In this document: positions 43,560-52,724 of the stretch, in pieces
Layout: each line of letters starts with the position of its first letter
Numbering within the stretch: the first letter of the stretch is position 1
Source: Ochrobactrum quorumnocens
GTDB taxonomy: Bacteria; Pseudomonadota; Alphaproteobacteria; Rhizobiales; Rhizobiaceae
Reading direction: 5' to 3'
DNA length: 64,000 bases
Assembly: GCF_002278035.1 (NCBI RefSeq)
Contig: NZ_CP022604.1
Location: 1,798,001-1,862,000 of the forward strand
The notes under the pieces: generated by a model
The model's input: only the letters and a program-made list of their open reading frames with translations
Told to the model about the DNA's origin: nothing
Database searches by the model: none
Position numbers and translations under genes: made by a program

Positions 43560-44336
43560 ATGACAAACCTGCGCGACCAGAACAGTGACATGATCGTCGT
43601 CCTGCCACTTGGCGCTCACGAACAACATGGCCCCCACCTGCCATTTGAAACAGATACAATCATCGCAGAAGGCATCGTCGCGCGTGTAAACGAAGCCCTG
43701 CCAGCTAGTATGAATGTCAACTTTCTGCCTGCCCAACCCATTGGCTATTCCATTGAGCACATGGATACAGAAGGCACCCAGAGCCTCGCATTTTCAGAAG
43801 CCGTCAATCAATGGATCGGCATGGGTGAAAACCTTCATGCCGGCGGCATCCGCAAACTGGTGATGCTCAATGCCCACGGCGGCAACGCGCCGCTGATGAC
43901 CATTGTCGCAACCGAACTGCGCACACGCCTCGACATGCTGGCCGTGGCCACAAGCTGGACCCGTTTCGGTCTGCCGGAGGGGTTAATTACACCGGAAGAA
44001 AAATCGCTCGATATTCATGGCGGCTTTGTCGAAACATCGGTGATGCTGGCCCTGCGACCTGATCTCGTCGACATGTCAAAAGCCGGAAGCTTTTCCAATG
44101 CGCAATCGGAATTCGCGAAACAATTCAAACATTTACGTGCCTATGGTCCGCATGCTTTCGGCTGGAAAATGCATGATTTGAATGCGGAAGGCGTTGCGGG
44201 GAATGCAAGTGCTGCCACAGCAGAAGCTGGCGAAAAAATCCTCACGCACGCCGTGGCAGGCTTTATCGAGCTTCTCCGCGATGTAGATCAGTTTGATCTG
44301 GCACGCTTTGCACCCAAGCAATTGGCGAGAACGTGA
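43560..44336 (+). CDS. Creatininase-family amidohydrolase
   Basis: 258 residues. The metal site is recognisable in VLPLGAHEQHGPHLPFETDT (Glu, His, Asp ligands), NAHGGNAPLM (His) and the late GFVETSVMLALRP (Glu). The family includes creatinine amidohydrolase, the mycofactocin peptidase MftE and enzymes of riboflavin-like pathways, so the substrate is not fixed; no mycofactocin genes are nearby. GAGGGA ahead of the ATG supports the start. It follows the repeat-rich region. Confidence 0.85.
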   Translation: MTNLRDQNSDMIVVLPLGAHEQHGPHLPFETDTIIAEGIVARVNEALPASMNVNFLPAQPIGYSIEHMDTEGTQSLAFSEAVNQWIGMGENLHAGGIRKLVMLNAHGGNAPLMTIVATELRTRLDMLAVATSWTRFGLPEGLITPEEKSLDIHGGFVETSVMLALRPDLVDMSKAGSFSNAQSEFAKQFKHLRAYGPHAFGWKMHDLNAEGVAGNASAATAEAGEKILTHAVAGFIELLRDVDQFDLARFAPKQLART

Positions 44337-44473
44337 TTGGTCCCCATGTAATAATATAGCATTGCATATAGCATTCACGAGTGCCTTCCCTTATATGAAT
44401 AACCCGATCTGAAGCCTTGATGGCGCATGTTTGTGCGCGCACCAAAAGGCAGCAACTTCAAGAGGCATGAACA

Positions 44474-45670
44474 ATGAGCCAGGCTGAAGCCCATACTGAG
44501 GACAAGTCTATTGCAGACGCTGGCACAGAAGCTGGCCGCATTCCCGTTACCGTTCTGACCGGATATCTGGGCTCGGGTAAAACGACGCTTCTCAACCGCA
44601 TCCTCACCGAAAATCACGGCAAGCGTTATGCTGTCATCGTCAACGAATTTGGCGAGATCGGCATCGATAACGATCTGATCGTCGAATCGGACGAAGAAAT
44701 CTACGAAATGAACAATGGCTGCATCTGCTGCACCGTGCGCGGAGACTTGATCCGCGTGGTGCAGGGCCTGATGCGCCGTCCCGGTCGCTTCGACGCCATC
44801 ATCGTCGAAACCACGGGCCTTGCCGATCCGGTTCCCGTCGCGCAGACGTTCTTCATGGATGATGATGTGCGCGCCAAGACCGGCCTTGATGCGGTCGTCG
44901 CACTCGTTGATGCAAAGCACCTTCCGCTGCGCCTCAAAGATAGCCGCGAAGCTGAAGACCAGATCGCATTTGCCGATGTGGTTCTGATCAACAAAACCGA
45001 CCTCGTGACACCTGAAGAACTGGCCGTGATCGAAGCGACTGTGCGCGCCATCAATCCGCATGCCATCATTCACCGCACCGAACGCGCTTCGATCCCGCTT
45101 GAGCGCGTCCTCGATCGCGGTGCTTTCGACTTGAAGCGCGCGCTTGAGACCGATCCTCACTTCCTTGATCACGATCACCCGGACCATGTTTGCGGCCCTG
45201 ATTGCGACCACGATCACGGACATGATCATCACCATCATCATGGACACGACCACCACCATGATCATGATCATACCTGCGGCCCCGACTGCAATCATGATCA
45301 CGGGCATGACCATCGGCACGATCACAAACACGACCACGGACATGATCATCATCATGCGTCGCCGATCCATGACGTGACGGTGACATCCGTTTCGCTTCGT
45401 GCTGGTGAAATCGATCCGGCAAAGTTCTTTCCATGGATACAGAATATCACCCAGACACAGGGTCCGAACATTCTGCGTCTCAAGGGTATCATCGCGTTCA
45501 AGGACGATCCGGACCGCTACGTGGTTCAGGGTGTTCACATGATCATCGAAGGCGATCATCAACGCGCATGGAAGCCGGAAGAAAAGCATGAAAGCCGCCT
45601 TGTCTTCATCGGACGCGAGCTTAATGCGGCCGAACTCAAAGTCGGTTTTGAAAACTGCCAATCCCAGTAA
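44474..45670 (+). CDS. CobW/COG0523-family GTPase, putative zinc chaperone
   Basis: 398 residues. Walker [10 protein letters not shown] at 30-38, the metal-binding CICC at 83-86, and NKTD at 173-176 define a COG0523 G3E GTPase. Residues 233-294 are a histidine/aspartate-rich segment in which a CGPDC-(D/N)-HDHGHDH unit occurs twice (240-254 and 268-280). Such proteins deliver zinc to client enzymes under limitation. The C-terminal CobW_C domain ends the protein. It is followed after 40 bases by a WD40 gene in the same direction. A Zur site was not identified. Confidence 0.9.
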   Translation: MSQAEAHTEDKSIADAGTEAGRIPVTVLTGYLGSGKTTLLNRILTENHGKRYAVIVNEFGEIGIDNDLIVESDEEIYEMNNGCICCTVRGDLIRVVQGLMRRPGRFDAIIVETTGLADPVPVAQTFFMDDDVRAKTGLDAVVALVDAKHLPLRLKDSREAEDQIAFADVVLINKTDLVTPEELAVIEATVRAINPHAIIHRTERASIPLERVLDRGAFDLKRALETDPHFLDHDHPDHVCGPDCDHDHGHDHHHHHGHDHHHDHDHTCGPDCNHDHGHDHRHDHKHDHGHDHHHASPIHDVTVTSVSLRAGEIDPAKFFPWIQNITQTQGPNILRLKGIIAFKDDPDRYVVQGVHMIIEGDHQRAWKPEEKHESRLVFIGRELNAAELKVGFENCQSQ

Positions 45671-45710
45671 AATTGGCAAAGTAAAATTGCCAAAGTAAAA
45701 TTGGACGCTG

Positions 45711-46688
45711 ATGCCTACAGTTGCCCCGCTCGACCTTGATGGTCATTGCCTCTATGCCCGCTTTATAAGCGGCGTTCCCTTCTTTGCTCTGGCCGATGGA
45801 ACCATCCATCGGCTGGACAATGGCCACCAAACCAGCACAGCTCATGACGGCCTTCTAAGCGCAACATTGACTGTAGACGGCAAGGCGTTGGTAACCGGCG
45901 GCGAAGATGGTCGCGTTTGCCACACTGCTTCGGACGGAACCGTCACCGAATTGGCCAAAGTTCCTCGCAAGTGGATGACTGCGGTCGCAAGCGGCCCTGG
46001 CGGAACCGTTGGGTTTGCCTCCGGGCGCACCGCGTGGGTTCGTACGTCCAACGGTAAAGTGCAGGAATTTCCACAGGAACGCAGTGTCGAAGGCGTAGCC
46101 TTTGCGCCCAAGGGGCAGCGTCTCGCAATCGCGCGCTACAACGGCGCAACCCTGATATGGACCGGCACCGAAGCAAAGCCTGTGGAGCTGGAGTGGAAAG
46201 GCGCGCACATTGGCGTCATTTTCTCGCCTGACGGTCGCTTTCTAATTACCTCGATGCAAGAAAATGCGCTGCACGGCTGGCGTCTGGAAGACACCAAGCA
46301 CATGCGCATGACGGGCTATCCCGCAAAGGTCAAGGATTGGTCCTGGAGCGTTAAGGCCAAGTGGCTGGCGACCTCCGGTGCACCGGCCGCAATCGTCTGG
46401 CCATTTGCTGGCAAAGATGGCCCGATGGGCAAAGCGCCGCTCGAATTGGGGTTGCGTGCCGACAGCATGGTAACATCCGTTGCCTGCCATCCAGTCGAAG
46501 ATATCACCGCTATTGGTTATAATGACGGCATGGTTCTTCTTGTGCGCTTCTCGGACCAGAAGGAAGTTCTTCTGCGTCGTCCGGGCAAGGGTGCAATTTC
46601 CAGCATGGGCTGGGACGACCAAGGCAGTCGTTTGGCCTTTGGCTCAGAAACAGGTGACTGCGGCGTCATCGACATGACATCAGTCTGA
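45711..46688 (+). CDS. WD40-repeat protein linked to CobW
   Basis: 325 residues with multiple WD40-like blades (for example HDGLLSATLTVDGKALVTGGEDGRV, GVAFAPKGQRLAIARYNGATLIW, GVIFSPDGRFLITSMQENALHGW, ISSMGWDDQGSRLAFGSETGD), forming a seven-bladed propeller. There is no signal peptide, so it is cytoplasmic. This gene following a CobW-type GTPase is a pairing I recall from rhizobia and Brucella, which suggests a partner or client role in zinc handling. No enzymatic motif is seen. Confidence 0.82.
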   Translation: MPTVAPLDLDGHCLYARFISGVPFFALADGTIHRLDNGHQTSTAHDGLLSATLTVDGKALVTGGEDGRVCHTASDGTVTELAKVPRKWMTAVASGPGGTVGFASGRTAWVRTSNGKVQEFPQERSVEGVAFAPKGQRLAIARYNGATLIWTGTEAKPVELEWKGAHIGVIFSPDGRFLITSMQENALHGWRLEDTKHMRMTGYPAKVKDWSWSVKAKWLATSGAPAAIVWPFAGKDGPMGKAPLELGLRADSMVTSVACHPVEDITAIGYNDGMVLLVRFSDQKEVLLRRPGKGAISSMGWDDQGSRLAFGSETGDCGVIDMTSV

Positions 46689-46692
46689 TAAG

Positions 46693-46798
46693 TTAAAACG
46701 TTTGAGCCAAAAAGTGGGAAGCGGTTTTGCGTAGGGGTAATGCGCAAAAAAGTTACAGTGGCTGCAAGGATTCAATCTTAACTGGAATCGCTGTAATC
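46693..46798 (+). repeat. Dispersed palindromic repeat, family A
   Basis: TTAAAACGTTTGAGCCAAAA, GTGGGAAGCGGTTTTGCG, AATGCGCAAAAAAG and a hairpin ending CTTAACTGGAATCGCTGTAA. It lies between the convergent WD40 and esterase genes, just before their terminator. Confidence 0.75.
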
Positions 46799-46801
46799 AA
46801 A

Positions 46802-46830
46802 AAAAGCCCCGGGCAATCCGGGGCTTTTTT
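46802..46830. terminator. Bidirectional terminator
   Basis: GCCCCGG (46806-46812) and CCGGGGC (46818-46824) with loop GCAAT, flanked by A and T runs. Separates the convergent WD40 and esterase genes. Confidence 0.9.
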
Positions 46831-46840
46831 GTATTTGTGA

Positions 46841-47728
46841 TTATTTCGCTTTCATCGTGACGGTTGGTCCGCCATCTGGTCCAAGCGATGCAACCCACTG
46901 GCTAATTGCAGCCGCGTCTTTTTCACCCAGCATATGATCAGCCTCAATTGTACGGGCATCTACCTTTGCACCGCCAGAGCGCAACAAGGCCGACAAGGCT
47001 GGGGCGAAAGGCGAATAAAGCTTGTCTTCCTGACCTGTAATCGTCAACACGCGGGCTTTGCCAAGATTGGCAACCGACACATTGTCCAGCACCGGCATGG
47101 AGCGCATCAGCACCGCGCGCTTCACCAGATCGGGGTGCAACATCATGGTTGCGGCCAGCAAATTGGCACCGTTGGAATAACCAACAAAAGTTGCGTGTGA
47201 GAGGTCGAGTTCTTTTTCTTCAGCCAAGCGCGTCAAAGACGTCACGAATGCATTGGCTTCAAGCTTCACATCCTTCTGGTCGAACTTGACAGGTGTAATG
47301 CGCTTGTACCAGCGCGTACCGCCATCCTGCATCACACGGCCACGAATACCCAGCAGCGTTGCACGCGGCCAAATTTTAGACGCCAGTGGCACGAGGCTCG
47401 CTTCATTGCCGCCCGAACCATGCAGGAGAACAATCAGCTCGTTGGAAGCGTTTTCAGGCTTATAGAAGCGATAAATGAACCGCTTGCTGCGCGAAAAATT
47501 CTGTTCAGGGGTTGTTTCTACGTCCATCTTTTTTTCGCGCATTGTTACGCCCTCACCCAGCTGGGGAGTGCCTGTTTCATCTTTCATTGAGGCAGAAATG
47601 CCGTTCAATGCCATGCCCTGAGCCTTGCTCACGACCTTCACAGGCGTAGGCTGGCCTTCCGCAAATGCGGTGCTTGTTGTTGCTGCGAGCGCCATCATAA
47701 TGGCGGCTATAAACGTCTTCTTTACCAT
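46841..47728 (-). CDS. Secreted alpha/beta-hydrolase (phospholipase/carboxylesterase type)
   Basis: 295 residues. Signal peptide of about 23 residues ending TAFA-EG. The catalytic Ser lies in VGYSNGANLLAA, the oxyanion part in LIVLLHGSGGNEAS, Asp in TGQEDKLYSPF and His in EADHMLGEKD. It matches the carboxylesterase/phospholipase (Abhydrolase_2) family. The mature enzyme would be periplasmic. The ester substrate is unknown. It has no operon partner. Confidence 0.86.
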   Translation of the reverse strand: MVKKTFIAAIMMALAATTSTAFAEGQPTPVKVVSKAQGMALNGISASMKDETGTPQLGEGVTMREKKMDVETTPEQNFSRSKRFIYRFYKPENASNELIVLLHGSGGNEASLVPLASKIWPRATLLGIRGRVMQDGGTRWYKRITPVKFDQKDVKLEANAFVTSLTRLAEEKELDLSHATFVGYSNGANLLAATMMLHPDLVKRAVLMRSMPVLDNVSVANLGKARVLTITGQEDKLYSPFAPALSALLRSGGAKVDARTIEADHMLGEKDAAAISQWVASLGPDGGPTVTMKAK

Positions 47729-48008
47729 AAGCTCAACTTGCCACTGATATGTTAACGAAGGTTTTAAGGCAGCTCCACCCGGGTTCTCTATGACCCCTGC
47801 CGGCTCGATGAATGTAGTGCTCTTAACAGCAGAGTTTTAGCGAGAATGTGGCGGAATACACGAAAAGTTACGCAATGTTACAATTCTGTTACAGCACCTC
47901 AAATCCATCAACAAAGCGTGAGCCACAATGGAGCGGCAAATTTTTCATGATTTTGACGCCTTTAGGCGGAGAAATAGGTTATAATTGCGACGAACGGATT
48001 TCAAAACG

Positions 48009-48968
48009 ATGACCAACGTTAAATTTAGCCGCTTCTCGCCTGCCCGACTGACGGATGATCAGGTCACGCCGCGCACATTCTATCTTCGGCGGCGTGAATT
48101 CATGGTCGGACTTGGTGCGCTGGCAGCAACAGGGCTTGCCTCTGGTGCGTTTGCAGATCCGCTCAAGGCCAAAGCTTCGTCTTATAAAGTCGATGAAAAG
48201 CTGACGCCAAAAGAGGCCGTCACAACCTACAATAATTTCTACGAATTCGGGACCGACAAGAGCGACCCGGCAGCCAATTCGGGCGATTTCAAACCCTTGC
48301 CATGGCGCCTGACAGTCGATGGTCTTGTCAAACAGCCGAAGGAATTCGACATCCAGGATCTCATCGCCAAAATGCCGCTAGAAGAACGCATCTATCGCAT
48401 GCGTTGCGTGGAGGCATGGTCGATGGTCATCCCTTGGATAGGCTTCCCACTGGCAAGCCTGCTGGCCCAGGTCGAGCCACTTGGCTCTGCAAAATACATT
48501 GCCTTTACCGGCGTTGTTCGCCCCGAAGAAATGCCTGGCCAAAAAGGGCTATTCCAGGTCCTGAACTGGCCCTATGTCGAAGGCCTCCGTTTAGACGAGG
48601 CGATGCATCCGCTCACAATTCTGTCCGTCGGTCTTTATGGCGAAACACTCCCTAACGCCAATGGAGCCCCCGTCCGACTGGTTGTTCCATGGAAATATGG
48701 CTTCAAGGGCATCAAATCGATCACCAAAATCAGCTTCGTCGAGAAACAGCCGCCCACATCATGGCAACAGCAAGCTGCCAATGAATATGGCTTCTATGCA
48801 AATGTGAACCCGGCAGTCGACCATCCGCGCTGGAGCCAGGCTACTGAACGCAGGATCGGTGAAGGCAGCTTCTTCGGTTCGAGTCGCCGCCCTACCCTGC
48901 CTTTCAACGGCTATGCCGAAGAAGTGGCATCGCTCTATGCTGGCATGGACCTGCAGAAGAATTACTGA
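48009..48968 (+). CDS. msrP: Protein-methionine-sulfoxide reductase, molybdenum catalytic subunit
   Basis: 319 residues from the ATG at 48009; an in-frame TTG at 47985 is possible. A twin-arginine signal ([24 protein letters not shown]) sends the folded protein to the periplasm. The sulphite-oxidase-like fold binds Mo-molybdopterin through Cys in [16 protein letters not shown]. MsrP repairs oxidised methionine in envelope proteins using electrons from MsrQ, whose gene follows after one base. The 280 bases upstream hold no other gene. Confidence 0.93.
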   Translation: MTNVKFSRFSPARLTDDQVTPRTFYLRRREFMVGLGALAATGLASGAFADPLKAKASSYKVDEKLTPKEAVTTYNNFYEFGTDKSDPAANSGDFKPLPWRLTVDGLVKQPKEFDIQDLIAKMPLEERIYRMRCVEAWSMVIPWIGFPLASLLAQVEPLGSAKYIAFTGVVRPEEMPGQKGLFQVLNWPYVEGLRLDEAMHPLTILSVGLYGETLPNANGAPVRLVVPWKYGFKGIKSITKISFVEKQPPTSWQQQAANEYGFYANVNPAVDHPRWSQATERRIGEGSFFGSSRRPTLPFNGYAEEVASLYAGMDLQKNY

Positions 48969-48969
48969 C

Positions 48970-49620
48970 ATGGCCAGTGCCAAGACCAAATCTGCACGGG
49001 TCCATGAATTGAAGGTCTGGGGACTTTATATCCTGGGCTTGCTGCCAGCGTTGTGGGCGTTCTATCTCGGTGCAACCGATCAGCTCGGCGCAGACCCCGT
49101 CAAAAGCTTTGAGCATACGCTCGGCCTCTGGGCACTGCGCTTTCTCATTCTGACACTACTCGTAACACCCATCCGCGATGTCACTGGCATCAGTCTGCTG
49201 CGTTATCGACGCGCACTTGGCCTTCTCGCATTCTATTATGTGCTGATGCATTTTACAGTTTATATGGTGCTGGATCAGGCGCTCAGCATTTCGGCAGTCA
49301 TAGCCGATATTGTGAAAAGACCCTTCATCACCATAGGCATGATCAGTCTGGCGCTTCTTGTGCCGTTGGCGCTTACCTCCAACAACTGGTCTATTCGCAA
49401 GCTCGGTCGGCGATGGGTCACGCTGCACAAGCTTGTCTATGTCGCCATTGCTGGCGGTGCGATACATTTTCTGATGTCTGTTAAAAGCTGGCCCGCTGAG
49501 CCGATAATCTACGCAGCGATTGTAACAACACTTCTGTTGTGGCGCGTTGCACGCCCGTTTACCAAAGGAAGCAAGCAAGTAAAACGTCCGCGTGAAGCCG
49601 CTGTAATATTAAAGAAATAA
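48970..49620 (+). CDS. msrQ: MsrP electron donor, heme-binding membrane subunit
   Basis: 216 residues, about six transmembrane helices, of the ferric-reductase-like YedZ/MsrQ family. Histidines HTLGLWALRFL, YVLMHFTVYM and HKLVYVAIAGGAIHF are the expected b-heme ligands. It passes electrons from the quinone pool or a flavin reductase to MsrP. It begins one base after the msrP stop. Confidence 0.93.
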   Translation: MASAKTKSARVHELKVWGLYILGLLPALWAFYLGATDQLGADPVKSFEHTLGLWALRFLILTLLVTPIRDVTGISLLRYRRALGLLAFYYVLMHFTVYMVLDQALSISAVIADIVKRPFITIGMISLALLVPLALTSNNWSIRKLGRRWVTLHKLVYVAIAGGAIHFLMSVKSWPAEPIIYAAIVTTLLLWRVARPFTKGSKQVKRPREAAVILKK

Positions 49621-49687
49621 AATACAATTTCCTTCTTTTGATTAAGTCTAATCTATCAGATAAATCGCCTTTCCTGGAGGATAGGCG

Positions 49688-49738
49688 ATGACATTCCAAT
49701 GCAAATCATGTCAGTATCGCTACAACTTCGGCAAATGA
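49688..49738 (+). CDS. Candidate 16-codon ORF with CxxC motif
   Basis: ATG at 49688 to TGA at 49736-49738, encoding MTFQCKSCQYRYNFGK. GGAGGA seven bases before the ATG is a very good ribosome-binding site. The C-x-x-C pair suggests metal or redox sensitivity. It precedes the DUF4105 gene, which begins 20 bases later and lacks an equally good site, so it could be a leader peptide for it. No family is recognised. Confidence 0.4.
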   Translation: MTFQCKSCQYRYNFGK

Positions 49739-49757
49739 CGCGCCAGGCGAATACGGG

Positions 49758-50759
49758 ATGTCCATGTCTTCTATCTTGAAATCAAAAACCGTCCGTATCA
49801 TAGGCAAACTGGTCTTCGTCTTATTCGTTATCATCTTTGCAATTTGGGCCAGTTTCGGGATGTGGTTCCAGCTTCCCTTCGGCAATGCTGTGCGCGGCTC
49901 TATAATTGCAGCCTGGCTCTTTATCGCTATTTGGGTGATAGCAGGCGAGCGACAGTTCTTTTGTCTGCGCAAGAGGCTGTTCTTCTGCCTGCTTGCTCTT
50001 GTCTTCCTGGGCTGGTGGGCAACCATCCGCCCTTCGCTTGATCGCATCTGGGCTCCCGAGGTCGCACGCACAGTCACAGGCAAGGTGGAGGGCGATCAGG
50101 TCACTCTTTTCAATGTTCGGGATTTCGACTGGCGAACGCCAGAGGACTTCACGCCGGTCTGGAAAGAAGAAACTTACGACCTCAACAAGATAAACTCAGT
50201 CGATGTCTATCTGTCCTATTGGGCGGGACCGGCGATTGCCCACACACTACTGTCCTTCGGCTTTGAAGATGGGCGACATGTCGTATTTTCCGGCGAAATT
50301 CGCAAGGAACATCACGAGGTCTATTCCGCCGTCGGCGGCTTCTTCCGTGAATTCGAACTGGCTATGATTGCAGCCGAAGAAAGCGACATCGTTTTTCTAC
50401 GCACCAATGTGCGTAAAGAAGATGTCTATCGATACCGCGTGAATTTGCCTCCAGCGGGTGCGCGCGAATTGTTTCTCTCCTATGTGGAGCTGGGGAACGA
50501 ACTGGCGGCTAAGGCCAAATTCTATAATACGCTGAGCGCCAATTGCACGACGATCATTTTCACAATGGCGCGTGTGCTTGATCCGACATTCCCATTTGAT
50601 TACCGCATTCTCTTGTCCGGCTATCTGCCAGGTTATCTTTATGACCATGGCTGGCTCGAAAACAATGGCACGCTTGAAGAGATAGAGAAGCGTGCATCCA
50701 TCGACGAAAAGGCACAAGCAGGCGGTCGCGATGGCTATTCGGAGCGGATACGCCAATAA
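49758..50759 (+). CDS. DUF4105 family membrane protein
   Basis: 333 residues (a second Met at 49764 is equally likely the start). Three N-terminal hydrophobic segments (residues about 10-100) are followed by a periplasmic domain with FNVRDFDWRTPEDFTPVW, YWAGPAIAHTLLSFGF and NTLSANCTTIIFTMA. The conserved Asn-Cys-Thr resembles the active site of a cysteine peptidase, and DUF4105 members are suspected to be one, but no substrate is known. It has a following terminator and the mini-ORF upstream. Confidence 0.82.
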   Translation: MSMSSILKSKTVRIIGKLVFVLFVIIFAIWASFGMWFQLPFGNAVRGSIIAAWLFIAIWVIAGERQFFCLRKRLFFCLLALVFLGWWATIRPSLDRIWAPEVARTVTGKVEGDQVTLFNVRDFDWRTPEDFTPVWKEETYDLNKINSVDVYLSYWAGPAIAHTLLSFGFEDGRHVVFSGEIRKEHHEVYSAVGGFFREFELAMIAAEESDIVFLRTNVRKEDVYRYRVNLPPAGARELFLSYVELGNELAAKAKFYNTLSANCTTIIFTMARVLDPTFPFDYRILLSGYLPGYLYDHGWLENNGTLEEIEKRASIDEKAQAGGRDGYSERIRQ

Positions 50760-50760
50760 A

Positions 50761-50785
50761 AAACCCCGCTTGCGCGGGGTTTCCA
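50761..50785. terminator. Bidirectional terminator
   Basis: AACCCCGC (50762-50769) pairs with GCGGGGTT (50774-50781) around TTGC, with A and T flanks. It separates the convergent DUF4105 and RidA genes. Confidence 0.88.
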
Positions 50786-50803
50786 ATCGGTAACTACGAA
50801 GAA

Positions 50804-51148
50804 TTAGATTGCCGCAGTAATGATGATCTCGACTTTGTAATCCGGGGTCGCGAGTGCTGCTTCGCCGGTCGCGCGTGCAGGCGTGTTGGCCTTGTCGACC
50901 CAGCTGTCCCAGACTGCGTTCATTTCAGCGAAGTCCTTCATGTCTGCGAGCCAGATGATAGCCTGCAAGATCTTTGATTTGTCCGAACCAGCGGCTGCGA
51001 GAAGGCGATCAACTTCAGACAGAACGGCCTTGGTCTGATCAGTCACGCTTGCGCCAGGCTCGCCAACCTGACCGGCGAGATAAACGGTATTGCCGTGAAC
51101 TACGGCCTGGCTCATACGTGGTCCGACTTCGATACGACGGATGCTCAT
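50804..51148 (-). CDS. RidA family protein
   Basis: 114 residues of the YjgF/RidA fold: MSQAVVHGNTVYLAGQVG, LSEVDRLLAAAGSDKSKILQAIIWLADM, and a late VWDSWVDKANTPARATGEAALATPDYKVEI containing the conserved Arg. RidA hydrolyses reactive 2-aminoacrylate intermediates from PLP enzymes. It belongs to the group without its own enzyme partner nearby. Confidence 0.86.
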   Translation of the reverse strand: MSIRRIEVGPRMSQAVVHGNTVYLAGQVGEPGASVTDQTKAVLSEVDRLLAAAGSDKSKILQAIIWLADMKDFAEMNAVWDSWVDKANTPARATGEAALATPDYKVEIIITAAI

Positions 51149-51349
51149 GGTGAACTCCTCTCATGACTGCTGCGGAAATCGTCCCGCATTTAAAAATGTT
51201 GCGCATCCTTATTAAAGCCCCTGCCCGCTTTGGCAATGGCTGATTACTGCTTGATGCGGACAATTCCGTCGAAAGTGCTCCCAGAACGCGTCACACTCGC
51301 CCGCAATAAAGTGCAGTGCTATGGTTGCCCCGAATGGGATGAAGCTATC

Positions 51350-51760
51350 ATGACCAAAAACAGCTCAGTAAAAGCAGATGAAGACCAAAACCCGTCGCAA
51401 TTGATCGACGCCCGGATCAAGGATCTTGCAGACTGGCGTGGCGAAACGCTTGCAAAGGTCCGAGCTATCATCAGACAGTCTGATCCAGAGATCATTGAAG
51501 AGTGGAAATGGCGAGGCGTACCGGTCTGGTCGCATACAGGCATAATCTGTACGGGCGAGACTTATAAAAGCGTCGTGAAGCTGACCTTCGCCAAAGGCGC
51601 ATCCCTCGCGGACCCGTCAACTCTCTTTAACTCAAGTCTGGAAGGCAATATGAGACGGGCAATCGATATTCGCGAAGGCGAAGCCATCAATGAAGATGCG
51701 TTGAAAGCGCTCGTCCGCGCGGCCATCATGCTCAACAAGGCGAAGCCGCCCCGTCGTTAA
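51350..51760 (+). CDS. DUF1801 domain protein
   Basis: 136 residues from the ATG at 51350; in-frame residues before it have no similarity. LIDARIKDLADWRGETLAKVRAIIRQSDPEIIEEWKWRGVPVWSHTGIICTGETYKSVVKLTFAKGASL is typical of DUF1801, a small YdhG/YjhQ-like fold whose function is not established. Its stop codon TAA (51758-51760) is the first three bases of a repeat's terminal inverted sequence. Confidence 0.8.
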   Translation: MTKNSSVKADEDQNPSQLIDARIKDLADWRGETLAKVRAIIRQSDPEIIEEWKWRGVPVWSHTGIICTGETYKSVVKLTFAKGASLADPSTLFNSSLEGNMRRAIDIREGEAINEDALKALVRAAIMLNKAKPPRR

Positions 51761-51866
51761 TACCAAGGCGGCTCAAGATGCTGACGCATCACGCCTTGAA
51801 AATGTTCAATCGCCACACGGGCTTAACCAAAGTCCGATGAGTCTTACTCAATGAACTTTGGTATTA
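51758..51866. repeat. 109-bp element with 9-bp terminal inverted repeats
   Basis: Starts TAATACCAA (51758-51766) and ends TTGGTATTA (51858-51866). The inner region includes ACCAAAGTCCG, pairing with ACTTTGG near the end. Its left tip supplies the stop codon of the DUF1801 gene. It looks like a miniature inverted-repeat element; one copy in this window. Confidence 0.6.
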
Positions 51867-51935
51867 GTCATTTCCAGCAAAAGTACGAAGCCGCTTTCGG
51901 AAAGTTATGCGCAGAAATAGACGATTAGAGCGTGT
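51867..51935 (+). repeat. Partial repeat, family A/B-like
   Basis: TTTCCAGCAAAAGTACGAAG, CGCTTTCGGAAAGTTATGCGC and AGAGCGTG: the front half of a family A or B element without its terminal hairpin. It directly abuts the 109-bp element. Confidence 0.5.
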
Positions 51936-51978
51936 TTCAGCTCTGATCACATGTTTGCGTTGAACGCCTTCGTGGGAA

Positions 51979-52007
51979 TTGACTCTTGATGCCCGTGCTC
52001 TTATAAG
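51979..52007 (+). promoter_or_regulatory. Sigma-70-type promoter of rpmH-rnpA-yidC
   Basis: TTGACT (51979-51984) and TATAAG (52002-52007) with a 17-base spacer, about 120 bases upstream of rpmH. The whole region 51761-52128 otherwise holds two repeat elements and no gene. Confidence 0.75.
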
Positions 52008-52128
52008 CCGCACCACGTTCGCCCGCACGGGTTAACGGATAGTTTGTGCTGTCCGCTCCGCGAGGGAATGAACTAGCTCCTGTTCAAAGACAGAACCAAG
52101 AAGGGCCGCACACCGCGGTATTAAATAA

Positions 52129-52263
52129 ATGAAGCGCACTTTTCAGCCATCAAATCTCGTCCGTAAGCGTCGTCACGGTTTCCGTGCACGCATGGCAACT
52201 GCCGGCGGTCGCAAGGTTCTTGCCGCTCGCCGTTCGCGCGGCCGCAAGCGGCTTTCCGCTTAA
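52129..52263 (+). CDS. rpmH: Large ribosomal subunit protein bL34
   Basis: 44 residues ([20 protein letters not shown]..., ending RGRKRLSA), the exact length and sequence type of bL34. It is Arg/Lys-rich and binds 23S rRNA. It starts the rpmH-rnpA-yidC operon with the promoter at 51979. Confidence 0.98.
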   Translation: MKRTFQPSNLVRKRRHGFRARMATAGGRKVLAARRSRGRKRLSA

Positions 52264-52298
52264 TCTTTTTCCGCGCGTCCAGCGCGGTGAATAAAGAT

Positions 52299-52724
52299 AT
52301 GAAAAAGCAGAAACAAATACTCCGCCTTCGCAAGAGAGCGGAGTTTTTGTCTGTAAGGAATGGTGAAAAACGGCGTGGTCCACTGTTTCTTCTCGAAGTT
52401 CGGAAACGTTCTGAAGAAGAGTCTGAAGCAGCCAAAATCGGTGAAAAACCCCGCGCAGGCTTCACTGTCACCAAGAAAAACGGCAATGCAGTGATACGAA
52501 ATCGTATCCGTCGCAGGTTGCGAGAAGCGGTTCGTTGTCACGTGGGGCGTGACATGGCGGCTTCGACAGACTATGTGATCGTAGCACGCGAGCAGGCACT
52601 CACTGCGCCCTTTTCGCAATTGACCGCAGAACTCTCCAAACGCTTAAAAGCTACGGATGGGCGGCGGGACGAAAAGAAACGCCGAACGGAAAGACCGGAA
52701 TCAGGACCCGTCAATGGAAAATAA
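52299..52724 (+). CDS. rnpA: Ribonuclease P protein component
   Basis: 141 residues from the ATG at 52299; an in-frame GTG at 52287 is an alternative. It has [14 protein letters not shown], the RNA-binding RNR motif [12 protein letters not shown], and [14 protein letters not shown]. It is longer than most RnpA by a basic C-terminal tail ([22 protein letters not shown]). It works with M1 RNA to mature tRNA 5' ends. The last 11 bases overlap yidC. Confidence 0.95.
   Translation: MKKQKQILRLRKRAEFLSVRNGEKRRGPLFLLEVRKRSEEESEAAKIGEKPRAGFTVTKKNGNAVIRNRIRRRLREAVRCHVGRDMAASTDYVIVAREQALTAPFSQLTAELSKRLKATDGRRDEKKRRTERPESGPVNGK

Noticed and set aside
44375..45679. 434-codon open frame antisense to the CobW gene
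   Set aside because: It mirrors the CobW gene on the opposite strand. Its composition comes from reversed His/Asp codons (long Met/Val/Ile runs), and the CobW frame has all family motifs.
51761..52128. oriC next to rpmH
   Set aside because: The rpmH-rnpA-yidC block borders oriC in some bacteria, but no cluster of TTATCCACA-type DnaA boxes and no dnaA gene is seen here.
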